Assembly (NCBI RefSeq): GCF_002001205.1
Contig: NZ_MUNZ01000135.1
Location: 1 to 40,215, forward strand
Length of the DNA stretch: 40,215 nucleotides
Direction: 5' to 3'
Source of the DNA: Hydrogenophaga sp. A37
GTDB lineage: Bacteria; Pseudomonadota; Gammaproteobacteria; Burkholderiales; Burkholderiaceae_C
A program made the position numbers and the translations under genes. The notes beneath the pieces were generated by a model. The model was not told the origin of the DNA and ran no database searches. It saw only the letters and a list, made by a program, of their open reading frames with translations. Each line of letters starts with the position of its first letter. Positions within the stretch are counted from its first letter, which is position 1. Of this stretch, positions 7,989-15,960 are shown piece after piece.

Positions 7989-10900
7989 GGTTCCAGGACG
8001 GAAGGGACAGAATCGTTGGAAGAGTCTGAAGGGCTGCAGCCTTCAAAAGGCAGTGAGAAATGGAACACGCTGCCCTCTCCCTGCTGGCTTTCTGCCCAGA
8101 TGCTACCACCGTGACGTTCCAGGATGCGACGCGTCAACGCCAGCCCAATGCCCGTTCCTTCGAAATCGGACGCACGGTGCAGGCGCTGGAACACCCCGAA
8201 CAGTTTTTGCGCGTATTTGGTGTCGAACCCCACACCGTTGTCGCGCACATAGAAGGTGTAGCCGACGGCCGGATCGACGCTCCAGCCCACCTCGATGCGG
8301 GCGCGCTCGCGCGGGCGGGAGTATTTGAACGCGTTGCCCAGCAGGTTGGCCCACACCTCGCGCAGCAGCAGGGCATCGCCCTGGACCACTGGCAGGTCGG
8401 GGGCGATCACCCAGTCGACCACGCGACCCTCGGTGTCGTGGGCGATCTGGCTCACCACGGCCTCCACCAGCATCGCGAAATCCACGGCGGTGACATTGAC
8501 CGCAGAGCGACCCAGGCGCGAGAACGCGAGCAGGCCGTCGATGAGCTGACTCATGTGGCGCGCCGAGTTGCCGATGGTCCCGAGGTACCGGTGGGTGGTG
8601 TCGTCTCCGTTGTCGCCCAGGTGCTCCTCCAGCAGGCTGACGAAGCTGGAGATGTGGCGCAAGGGGGAGCGCAGGTCGTGTGACACCGAGTACGAGAACG
8701 ACTCCAGGTCCTTGTTGGCGGCGAGCAACTGCTCGGTGCGCTCGACCACGCGGTTTTCCAGCTCGTCGTTGATGTTGCGCATCAGGTCGTCGAGCCGCTT
8801 GGCGTCGGTCATGTCGCGGTTGATCTTGGCAAACCCGCGCAACTCACCGCTGTCGTCGCGCAGCGCGATCAACACCGAATGCGACCAGTACTGGCTGCCG
8901 TCCTTGCGGGTTTGCCAGCAGTGCAATTCATGTTGACCGCGCGATGCCGCCATGCGCAGCATCTGGTTGGCATTGGCCATCGCCTCACCCGCGTCGCTTT
9001 GCTGGAACAAGAGGGCGTAGTGCCGGCCCAGCATCTCGGTTGGTGAGTAGCCTTCCATGCGCTGGGCGCTGTCGGTCCAGTCGGTGATGCACCCTTGCGA
9101 GTCCAGGAAAAAGATGCAGTACTCACGCAGGTTGTCGACCATCAGGCGGAACCGTTGCTCGCTTTCCAGCAGCTCCAAAGAGCGCTCTTTGATGCGGGTC
9201 TCGAGTTCGTCGTTGAGTTGACTCACACGCTCCTCGATGCGCTTTCGCTCGGTGATGTCGATGGCCTGCATGATCACGCCTTGCACCAGGCCTTCGTGGA
9301 TGTCGGGGAGGTAGGTTGCGCTGATGTAGACCGGTGTTCCATTGGCCGCGGTGTACCAGGCCTCGTGCTGCTGCACCTGGCCATCCAGTGCCGCTTGAAG
9401 TCTCGGTCGAACCTCGACCCACACGGCGGGAGGCAGGCACTCGCTGACATGCAAACCCAGCATCTTTTCGGGCGCGAGACCGTAGAGATGACGGTGCTCG
9501 TCATTGGCAAAGCGGAAACGAAGCATGGCGTCCAGGTAGGCGATCAGACCCGGCACATGGCTGGTCACCGTTTGAAGGAATCGCTGGTTCTCGCGCAGGG
9601 CGAACTCCGCCATCTTGCGCTGCGATATGTCCATGACCGAGGTGTTGCTGCGCAGAAATCGGCCTTCTGCGTCGCGCACGGCCGACGAGGACAGCAGTGC
9701 ATGAAACACCGTACCGTCACGGCGCTGCATCTCGAATTCAGATGCTTCCAGCACGTCACCTTGTATCAGCCGCTGCAGGCGGTCTTGGAGCAGGGCGGTG
9801 CGCGAGGGCAGAATGAAGTCACGGAAGCCCTTGATTCCCACCACCTCCTCGCGCAGATACCCCAGCCACTGCAGTTCGGTGTCGTTGACTGACACGTAAA
9901 TGCCCTGGCTGTCGAGGGAGTGGTATCCGCAGGGAGCCTGGTTGTAGAGCGTCTGGGCCTGTTGCAAAGCCTCGTTGAGTTGACCGTTGGCGCGCTGCAC
10001 CTGATCTTCCGATGCCTTGCGCTCGGTGATGTCCATCATCTGGATGAACAGGCCCTGAACCTGTCCGTCGGCCCAGAAGGGCGCGTATTCGGTGCTGGCG
10101 TAGAAACTGTGCCCGTCAGGGAACCTGCGAGGGCCTTCGATGCGCTGCGGCTCGCCAGCCAGCGCTGCCTGCAACAGGGGGTGAGCGCTCGCAAAGTCTT
10201 CGGGCTGGGCGATCGCGCTCAAGTGCAGGCCCAGCAGGGCGTCGGGCGTGCTGTTGAGCCCGCGAGCGTAACTGGCGTTTGCAAAGCGACAGATCAGCTG
10301 GGGGTCGAAGAACGCCAGCTGGACCGGCACGCTGTTGGTAATGGTCTGCAGGAAGTTGCCTTGAACCTGCAGCGCTTGTTCTGCGGCTTTCCGAGCGGTG
10401 ATGTCCACCAGGGTGTTGTTGGTGCGGACGAAGCGGCCTTCGCCGTCGACGACGGCGGTGCTGCTGAGCAGCGCCACAAAGGTGGAGCCATCGCGGCGGC
10501 GCATGCCCACCTCTGCGGCATCCAGTTTTTCGTGCCGGATCAGTCTTTGCAGGCGGTCCCTGATGTTGCCCAGGTCGGCCGGCAGCACGTGGTCACGAAA
10601 ACGCATTTTCCCAATGACCTCGTCGCGGGTGTAGCCCAGCCAGCTCAGCTCTGTGCGGTTGATCGTCACGTAGGTGCCGGTGGCGTCCACCGAGTGGTAC
10701 CCGCACGGCGCCTGGTCGTACAGCGCCTGCGCGTCCTGGAGTGTGCGGCGCATCCGGTCGTTGACCGCAGCCAGTTCGGCGGTGCGCTCGTGTACCCGTG
10801 TTTCCAGCTCAGCGTTGAGCCGACGGATGTGCTCTTGTTGCTCGTGCGCCTCGGTGATGTCCCGTGACACCGCGAGCAGCATCACCGGCTTGCCCTCCGT

Positions 10901-11815
10901 GTCGGTGATGGGGGAGACCACCGTGTCAAACCACTTGGGGGTGCCCTTGAAGGTGCGGGCGAAGGCGATGTGGCGCGAACTGACGCCAGACCTTGCGCTG
11001 GTCAGCGCCTCCTTTGCCTTTGCCTGACCTTCGTCCGGCCACCATTGGGTCCAGTCGGTGCCCCGCACTTCCTCGAAGTCGTCCACTTCCACGAGCCGAC
11101 AGCCCTGCGCCGTCATCTGGAGCACATGACCCTCTAGGTCGAGCACCTTGGTGCAATCGGCGCTGCTGGCAATGATCTGTCGATTGAGTTCGTCCTTGAT
11201 GCGAACCTCGGCCACCAGCTTTCGCACGTGGCTGACGTCCTGCACGAAGCCCAGTTGACTGACGATCTGCCCGTTTTCGCTCCGCTGAGGGACGTTGCGA
11301 GCGATCAAGTGGGTGACCTGATCTGAGCCGGGCCGCATGATGCGAAATTCCAGACCCAGGCTGTCGCCTTGTTCGAGGCCGTTGGCCCAGTGTTCCTTGA
11401 CTCGGGCGACATCGTCGGGGTGCACATGGCGCAACCACCCGAAATCGGTGAAGTCATTCTGCTCAAGTCCGAAGATCTGTTGCAGCTTGGCGTCCACATG
11501 GGTGAGTGTGCCGTCACGCCCGGTTCGAAAAACGCCGATAGGGAACACGGTGCCCAACGAAGTGAACAGCGCGCCGTATTCAAACTCAAACGGCGCCATG
11601 GCAGCGTCGTGGCCCGATGCATGGGACAGGCCGTTGACAGGGTGTTGTGCCGGCTCCTTTGCGGAGTGCGCTGTGGAAAGCGACGGGCGCCAGTGGTTCA
11701 GCTGTGCACGCAGGGATGCAATTTCGTTCAGCAGCGCACGCTCCCGCTCCGACACCGATCCGTCAGGATGTGCTTCCTTGGGTTGGGTACTTGCGATGGG
11801 GTGGATCGCGCTCAT
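7985..11815 (-). CDS. Soluble sensor histidine kinase with seven PAS domains
   Basis: 1,276-residue kinase with no signal peptide or membrane segment, so cytoplasmic. By eye the order is: short coiled segment (21-45), PAS1 (about 82-200), PAS2 (212-325), coiled coil (325-362), PAS3 (362-475), PAS4 (484-602), PAS5 (619-735), PAS6 (744-856), coiled coil, PAS7 (886-1004), coiled coil, HisKA with His1046 in SYSVSHDLRSPLRH, then HATPase_c with the N box NLLGNAFKYSR (about 1159), DNGVGF (about 1193) and GTGIGLAL (about 1221). PAC-like ends (DITERK, DITARK, DISQRK) separate the sensors. PAS3-PAS4 and PAS5-PAS6 look like a tandem duplication: both pairs open with YxQAPCGYHS(V/L)D and TELxWLGY. The kinase core is the phytochrome-like class but no GAF or PHY chromophore domain is present. 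The stop overlaps the start of the receiver gene. Ligands are unknown. Confidence 0.93.
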   Translation of the reverse strand: MSAIHPIASTQPKEAHPDGSVSERERALLNEIASLRAQLNHWRPSLSTAHSAKEPAQHPVNGLSHASGHDAAMAPFEFEYGALFTSLGTVFPIGVFRTGRDGTLTHVDAKLQQIFGLEQNDFTDFGWLRHVHPDDVARVKEHWANGLEQGDSLGLEFRIMRPGSDQVTHLIARNVPQRSENGQIVSQLGFVQDVSHVRKLVAEVRIKDELNRQIIASSADCTKVLDLEGHVLQMTAQGCRLVEVDDFEEVRGTDWTQWWPDEGQAKAKEALTSARSGVSSRHIAFARTFKGTPKWFDTVVSPITDTEGKPVMLLAVSRDITEAHEQQEHIRRLNAELETRVHERTAELAAVNDRMRRTLQDAQALYDQAPCGYHSVDATGTYVTINRTELSWLGYTRDEVIGKMRFRDHVLPADLGNIRDRLQRLIRHEKLDAAEVGMRRRDGSTFVALLSSTAVVDGEGRFVRTNNTLVDITARKAAEQALQVQGNFLQTITNSVPVQLAFFDPQLICRFANASYARGLNSTPDALLGLHLSAIAQPEDFASAHPLLQAALAGEPQRIEGPRRFPDGHSFYASTEYAPFWADGQVQGLFIQMMDITERKASEDQVQRANGQLNEALQQAQTLYNQAPCGYHSLDSQGIYVSVNDTELQWLGYLREEVVGIKGFRDFILPSRTALLQDRLQRLIQGDVLEASEFEMQRRDGTVFHALLSSSAVRDAEGRFLRSNTSVMDISQRKMAEFALRENQRFLQTVTSHVPGLIAYLDAMLRFRFANDEHRHLYGLAPEKMLGLHVSECLPPAVWVEVRPRLQAALDGQVQQHEAWYTAANGTPVYISATYLPDIHEGLVQGVIMQAIDITERKRIEERVSQLNDELETRIKERSLELLESEQRFRLMVDNLREYCIFFLDSQGCITDWTDSAQRMEGYSPTEMLGRHYALLFQQSDAGEAMANANQMLRMAASRGQHELHCWQTRKDGSQYWSHSVLIALRDDSGELRGFAKINRDMTDAKRLDDLMRNINDELENRVVERTEQLLAANKDLESFSYSVSHDLRSPLRHISSFVSLLEEHLGDNGDDTTHRYLGTIGNSARHMSQLIDGLLAFSRLGRSAVNVTAVDFAMLVEAVVSQIAHDTEGRVVDWVIAPDLPVVQGDALLLREVWANLLGNAFKYSRPRERARIEVGWSVDPAVGYTFYVRDNGVGFDTKYAQKLFGVFQRLHRASDFEGTGIGLALTRRILERHGGSIWAESQQGEGSVFHFSLPFEGCSPSDSSNDSVPSVLEP

Positions 11816-11866
11816 GTCGTCCCACTTTACCTCAGTGGGGTTCGACCCAAGTGCGAAATCTGACAG

Positions 11867-13369
11867 CTAGAAGCGCGGTAAATCGGGGTGTTGCAAACGC
11901 CCTCCGCGCACCAGCATCTTTCCGTACTCAGCACAACGTTGCAGGGTAGGAATCACTTTTCCTGGGTTGAGTAGTTCTTTGGTATCAAATGCCCGTTTGA
12001 CCCCGAACATCTGGGCGTTTTCCTCGGCAGAGAACTGCACGCACATGCTGTTGACCTTCTCCACCCCCACGCCGTGTTCCCCCGTCACCGTGCCGCCCAT
12101 GGCGACACTGGTCTCCAGTATCTCGGCGCCAAATTGTTCGCAGCGGTGCAGTTGGTCGGGGTCGTTGGCATCGAACAGGATCAGGGGATGCAGGTTGCCA
12201 TCCCCCGCGTGGAACACGTTGCAGCAGCGCAGGTTGTACTTCTGCTCCATCTCGCCGATGGCGATCAGGATGTCGGCCAGGCGCTTGCGCGGAATGGTGC
12301 TGTCCATGCACATGTAGTCGGGGCTGATGCGCCCGCTGGCCGGGAACGCGTTCTTGCGCCCGCTCCAGAAGCGCAGGCGCTCGGCCTCGTCCTGGCTCAC
12401 TGCGATGGCGGTCGCGCCGCAGCCGCGCAACACGGCGCTCATGCGACCGATTTCCTCTTCCACCTCTTCGGGCGTGCCGTCGCTCTCGCACAACAGGATG
12501 GCCGCGGCATCGAGGTCGTAGCCCGCGTGCACAAAATCTTCCACCGCGGCGGTCATGGGCTTGTCCATCATCTCCAGCCCGGCCGGGATGATGCCGGCCG
12601 CGATCACCGCCGCCACCGCGTCGCCGGCTTTCTGGATGTCGTCGAAGCTGGCCATGATGCAGCGCGCCAGCTGTGGCTTGGGCACCAGTTTCACCGTGAC
12701 TTCGGTGGTGATGGCCAGCATGCCTTCGCTGCCGATGATGAGCGACATCAGGTCGAGACCCGGAGTGTCCAGCGCCTCGCCACCGAAGCTGACGGGATCG
12801 CCTTCGATGGTGAAGCCGCGCACCTGCAGCACGTTGTGCACCGTCAGGCCGTATTTCAGGCAGTGAACGCCGCCCGAGTTTTCGGCCACGTTGCCGCCGA
12901 TGGTGCAGGCGATCTGGCTGCTCGGGTCGGGCGCGTAGTACAGGCCGTGCGGCGCGGCGGCTTCGCTGATGGCGAGGTTGCGCACGCCGCTTTGAACCAC
13001 GGCGGTGCGTGAGCGCGGGTCGAGCGACAGGATGCGATTGAACTTTGCCAATGACAGCGTCACGCCCAGGGCGTGTGGCATGGCGCCGCCGGAGAGGCCG
13101 GTGCCCGCCCCACGGGCCACCACCGGCACACCCAGCGCGTGGCAGGCCCTGAGCACGTCCGCCACCTGGGCCTCGGTCTCGGGCAGCGCCACCAACAGGG
13201 GGCGTTCGCGGTAGGCGGTGAGTCCGTCGCACTCGTAAGGAGTGGTGTCTTCCGCGTGCCAGAGCAGGGCGTGGGATGGCAGCACCGCCTGTAATGCGCG
13301 CACCACCTCGGTCTGGCGGGCGGCGCGCTCGGCGCGGGTGACTTCGACGGGGGCGATGGGGGCGTTCAT
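11867..13369 (-). CDS. glcD: FAD-linked oxidase, glycolate oxidase subunit GlcD type
   Basis: Flavin-dependent 2-hydroxyacid oxidase/dehydrogenase of 500 residues, the size of GlcD. The PCMH-type FAD domain (about 50-230) shows RPLLVALPETEAQVADVL, VVARGAGTGLSGGA and IGGNVAENSGGVHCLKYG; the C-terminal FAD-oxidase domain shows NVFHAGDGNLHPLI and GGTVTGEHGVGVEK. The ATG at 13369 gives the usual GlcD start (MNAPIAPVEVTRAER); a longer in-frame reading to 13453 lacks family features. GlcD normally works with GlcE and GlcF to oxidise glycolate to glyoxylate in the inner membrane. No glcE or glcF adjoins it here, so a D-lactate or other 2-hydroxyacid substrate is possible. Divergent from hsp20. Confidence 0.9.
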   Translation of the reverse strand: MNAPIAPVEVTRAERAARQTEVVRALQAVLPSHALLWHAEDTTPYECDGLTAYRERPLLVALPETEAQVADVLRACHALGVPVVARGAGTGLSGGAMPHALGVTLSLAKFNRILSLDPRSRTAVVQSGVRNLAISEAAAPHGLYYAPDPSSQIACTIGGNVAENSGGVHCLKYGLTVHNVLQVRGFTIEGDPVSFGGEALDTPGLDLMSLIIGSEGMLAITTEVTVKLVPKPQLARCIMASFDDIQKAGDAVAAVIAAGIIPAGLEMMDKPMTAAVEDFVHAGYDLDAAAILLCESDGTPEEVEEEIGRMSAVLRGCGATAIAVSQDEAERLRFWSGRKNAFPASGRISPDYMCMDSTIPRKRLADILIAIGEMEQKYNLRCCNVFHAGDGNLHPLILFDANDPDQLHRCEQFGAEILETSVAMGGTVTGEHGVGVEKVNSMCVQFSAEENAQMFGVKRAFDTKELLNPGKVIPTLQRCAEYGKMLVRGGRLQHPDLPRF

Positions 13370-13439
13370 GCGAATCAGTTTAGGACAGCGTGCCTCACCG
13401 TGGGTTGAAGAAACTTGCAAGAACCTGTGAGCCGGCGGT

Positions 13440-13453
13440 TTGATGCAGCTCAA
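13440..13453. promoter_or_regulatory. FNR/Anr-like site upstream of hsp20
   Basis: TTGAT-GCAG-CTCAA matches the FNR/Anr palindrome TTGAT-N4-ATCAA at nine of ten positions. Its centre is about 120 bp before the hsp20 ATG and about 77 bp before the divergent glcD start. Position near hsp20 is suggestive because small heat-shock genes are part of low-oxygen regulons in Pseudomonas and Burkholderia. No start site can be placed from the sequence alone. Confidence 0.6.
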
Positions 13454-13566
13454 ACACCGGGGTCTTGAAACCGCCGGGGTGTGCCGCTATCTACCGGCCA
13501 TGGGCGGCACAGCGACCGTCCAGTCCGGGTCCATCGACCCAGTCCATTGTCAAAGGAGCACTTGCC

Positions 13567-13995
13567 ATGAACCATCTGATTGCCCGTTCCGGTCTGTTCG
13601 ACGATTTCTTCAAAGACGTTGCGCCCGGTTTTTATGTCCGTCCCCTGCACGGCGACTCGTTGCCGTCGCCTTCGCAGATCAAGATCGATGTGAAGGAAAC
13701 CCCGGGGGCCTACACCGTCGTGGCCGAAGTGCCGGGTGTGGCCAAGGAGGACATTCACGTCACCGTGGAAGGCGGTGTGGTGACCTTGCGCGCCGAGATC
13801 AAGCAGGAAGACAGCCAGACTCAGGATGAGAAGGTGTTGCGCACCGAGCGCTATTACGGCGCCGTGGCGCGCAGCTTCCAGTTGGCTGCCGACATCGACA
13901 ACGAGCTTGCCAAGGCGAAGTACGACAACGGGGTGCTGACGCTGACCTTGCCGAAAAAAGTCACTCTGGCCGGACAGCGGCTGAACATTGAGTGA
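13567..13995 (+). CDS. Hsp20 / alpha-crystallin family small heat-shock protein
   Basis: ATP-independent holdase chaperone of 142 residues that binds unfolding proteins as oligomers. The alpha-crystallin domain spans about 38-135 with IKIDVKETPGAYTVVAEVPG, GVVTLRAEIKQE, the ERYYGAVARSF strand and the closing AKYDNGVLTLTLPKK, which carries the conserved NGVLTLTLPK hallmark. The ATG at 13567 has AAGGAG at 13552-13557; the frame is open further up but that part (13465 on) has no family features. An FNR-like box lies upstream, so low-oxygen rather than, or besides, heat control is likely. Its stop codon abuts the stop of the convergent lysR gene with no spacer. Confidence 0.96.
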   Translation: MNHLIARSGLFDDFFKDVAPGFYVRPLHGDSLPSPSQIKIDVKETPGAYTVVAEVPGVAKEDIHVTVEGGVVTLRAEIKQEDSQTQDEKVLRTERYYGAVARSFQLAADIDNELAKAKYDNGVLTLTLPKKVTLAGQRLNIE

Positions 13996-14865
13996 TCAGC
14001 TCAGGCTCTTCTTGAGCCACTCGGCAAACGCCGCGCACTCCCAGCGGTCCATCGTGCCCGTCCGCCAGCACAGGTAGTGCGCGTGCGGGCTGGGCACGTG
14101 GCGTTCGTAGAGCGGGACCAATGTGCCGTGCTCCAGCCAGGGCGCGGCCAGCTTGAGCCGCACCAGCGCCACACCCATGCCGGCGGCGGCGCCGTCGCAC
14201 ATGAGGCCGATGTCGTTGAACTGCGAGCCGTCCACCGGCTCGGGCCAGTCCAGGTCGTGCGCGGCGAACCAGGTGCGCCAGGGCTCCAGCGGGCTGCGCA
14301 GCAGCGGCACGCCTTCCAGGTCTTCGGGGGCGTCGAACGGACCGTGTTCGCGCGCAAACGCCGGTGAGGCCAGCGGCGTGATGTCGTCCTTCATCAGGCA
14401 GACGTGTTCCACGTCGGCGTAGCGGCCGGTGCCGAAACGGATCATCAGATCGGCGTCTTCGGCCACCACGTCCAGCAGCGGGATGCTGACCTGCAAGGTG
14501 AGGTCGATCTCCGGGTAGGCCTCGCTGAACTGCTTCAGGCGCGGCAGCAGGATGGAGCGGGCGAACGTGGGCGTGACCGCCAGGCGCAGCTTGCGCCGTC
14601 CCGGCGTGGCCGCGTTGCTGGGAAATTTCTGCAGGCTCGCCAGACCCTCTCGCACATGCGCCAGGTACTCGCTGCCCTCGGTCGTCAGCGAAAAATCAGC
14701 CCGGCCAAACAGCTTGGTTCCGAGGATTTGTTCCAGCTGCTTGATGCGGTGGCTGACCGCGCTGGGTGTCACGCAAAGCTCTTCACTGGTCTGCGTCACG
14801 CTGCGCAGACGCGCCAGGGCCTCGAAGGTCAGCAGGCACTGAATCGGCGGGATCCTGATCGTCAT
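13996..14865 (-). CDS. LysR family transcriptional regulator, GcvA-like
   Basis: 289-residue LysR-type regulator. The N-terminal HTH (about 5-65) reads FEALARLRSVTQTSEEL and TPSAVSHRIKQLEQILG, followed by KLFGRADFSLTTEGSEYL; the periplasmic-binding-like effector domain fills the rest, with LRLAVTPTFARSILLPRL and LAEHGTLVPLYE-type strands. The LTFEALARLRS start and overall spacing resemble the GcvA/AmpR branch. It follows purU in tandem on the minus strand across a post-stop repeat, and does not face a divergent gene, so its target is not obvious; glycine/one-carbon genes (purU) would fit a GcvA-like protein but this is only inference. Confidence 0.92.
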   Translation of the reverse strand: MTIRIPPIQCLLTFEALARLRSVTQTSEELCVTPSAVSHRIKQLEQILGTKLFGRADFSLTTEGSEYLAHVREGLASLQKFPSNAATPGRRKLRLAVTPTFARSILLPRLKQFSEAYPEIDLTLQVSIPLLDVVAEDADLMIRFGTGRYADVEHVCLMKDDITPLASPAFAREHGPFDAPEDLEGVPLLRSPLEPWRTWFAAHDLDWPEPVDGSQFNDIGLMCDGAAAGMGVALVRLKLAAPWLEHGTLVPLYERHVPSPHAHYLCWRTGTMDRWECAAFAEWLKKSLS

Positions 14866-14908
14866 ACGGTCACCTCACACGCTGCGCCAGAAGGGAAGGG
14901 GGTCAGGC

Positions 14909-14987
14909 ACGACGCGCACGGCCGCCCCAAAGCGGACGTGCGCCCCCCAGTGGGGGGAGGCAGCCTGCAGGGCTGCATCGGGGGGCG
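14909..14987 (-). repeat. Post-stop palindromic repeat, copy 2 (after purU)
   Basis: The second copy ends 2 bp past the purU stop codon at 14989. Read on the minus strand it starts with a C-run, then a GATGCAGCCCTGCAGGCTGC-type palindrome, a CCCCCC-ACT-GGGGGG hairpin and a degenerate distal half. It is the most divergent copy in its arms, but hairpin order and orientation match the other four; the changes in both arms keep pairing, which argues that the folded RNA matters. Confidence 0.7.
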
Positions 14988-14988
14988 T

Positions 14989-15837
14989 TCATTTGAAGAC
15001 GACCGTCTTGTGACCGTTGAGCAGCACACGGTGCTCGCTGTGCCACTTCACCGCCCTGGCCAGCACCTGGCTTTCGGTGTCGCGGCCCCGCGCGGTGAGG
15101 TCTTCCACGTCGTCGGTGTGGTCCACGCGGGCCACGTCCTGCTCGATGATCGGGCCTTCGTCCAGGTCGGCCGTCACGTAGTGGGCGGTGGCGCCGATCA
15201 GCTTCACGCCGCGGTCGTGCGCCTGGTAATAGGGCTTGGCGCCCTTGAAGCTGGGCAGGAAGCTGTGGTGGATGTTGATGGCCTTGCCCGAGAGTTCGCG
15301 GCACAGGCCATTGCTCAGGATCTGCATGTAGCGCGCCAGCACCACGAGTTCGGCGCCTTCGCCGCGGATCACCTCCAGCTGCTTCGCTTCTGCCTGTTCT
15401 TTGGTGGCACCCGTCACCGGGATGTGGTGGAAGGGCACGTTGTAGCCGGCGGCGAGCTGGTAGAAGTCGCGGTGGTTGCTCACGATGGCGCGGATGTCCA
15501 GCCGCAGCAGACCGCTCTTCCAGCGGAACATCAGATCGTTCAGGCAATGGCCTTCCTTGCTGACGAAGATCACGGTCTTCATCGGCTCGGCCAGCGGGTG
15601 CAGGCTCCAGCGCATGGCGAAGGGCTCGTCAAACAGCTTCAGGTGCGCGCGAAGCTCGTCCTGCGTGAGCTGACTGCAGGTGAACTGCACCCGCATGAAA
15701 AACAGGCCGGTGCCGTGGTCGTTGTACTGGGCGGCTTCTTCGATGTTGCCGCCGCGCTCCAGCAGGAAACCGGAAACGGCGTGCACGATGCCGGGGCGGT
15801 CCTGGCAGGAGAGGGTGAGGACGTAGGTGTGGTTCAT
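14989..15837 (-). CDS. purU: PurU, formyltetrahydrofolate deformylase
   Basis: Hydrolyses 10-formyl-tetrahydrofolate to formate and tetrahydrofolate, balancing the one-carbon pool. The 282-residue product has the normal PurU length: an N-terminal ACT domain (about 5-80, LTLSCQDRPGIVHAVSGFL) and a formyltransferase-fold catalytic domain with the triad in INIHHSFLP (Asn188, His190) and ADLDEGPI (Asp226). The ATG at 15837 is chosen because it begins the ACT domain; the same frame remains open for hundreds of codons upstream through the opposite-strand aminotransferase, which is a high-GC artefact. Divergent from the aminotransferase, with a large perfect inverted repeat between the starts. Confidence 0.96.
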   Translation of the reverse strand: MNHTYVLTLSCQDRPGIVHAVSGFLLERGGNIEEAAQYNDHGTGLFFMRVQFTCSQLTQDELRAHLKLFDEPFAMRWSLHPLAEPMKTVIFVSKEGHCLNDLMFRWKSGLLRLDIRAIVSNHRDFYQLAAGYNVPFHHIPVTGATKEQAEAKQLEVIRGEGAELVVLARYMQILSNGLCRELSGKAINIHHSFLPSFKGAKPYYQAHDRGVKLIGATAHYVTADLDEGPIIEQDVARVDHTDDVEDLTARGRDTESQVLARAVKWHSEHRVLLNGHKTVVFK

Positions 15838-15864
15838 GGCGGTGCCGATTGTCGCAGGCCCGTC

Positions 15865-15909
15865 GCCGGTGGCGCCACTGCCCGGCGCCCGGGCAGTGGC
15901 GCCACCGGC
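15865..15909. repeat. Perfect 21-bp inverted repeat between purU and the aminotransferase gene
   Basis: Arms 15865-15885 and 15889-15909 are exact reverse complements separated by a 3-bp CGC loop. The arm begins GCCGGTGGCGCCACTG. It lies 28 bp before the purU ATG and 52 bp before the aminotransferase ATG, that is in a divergent promoter region rather than at a 3' end. It could extrude a cruciform or fold in either leader RNA next to the start codon. No T-run follows on either strand. Confidence 0.85.
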
Positions 15910-15960
15910 TGCGGCATGCGGTGCCAGAATCCACGGTTCCCATTTGCTGGAGACGCCAAC

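Noticed and set aside
12074..13012. Plus-strand open frame of 312 codons over glcD
   Set aside because: Antisense to well-conserved GlcD motifs and lacks any recognisable domain.
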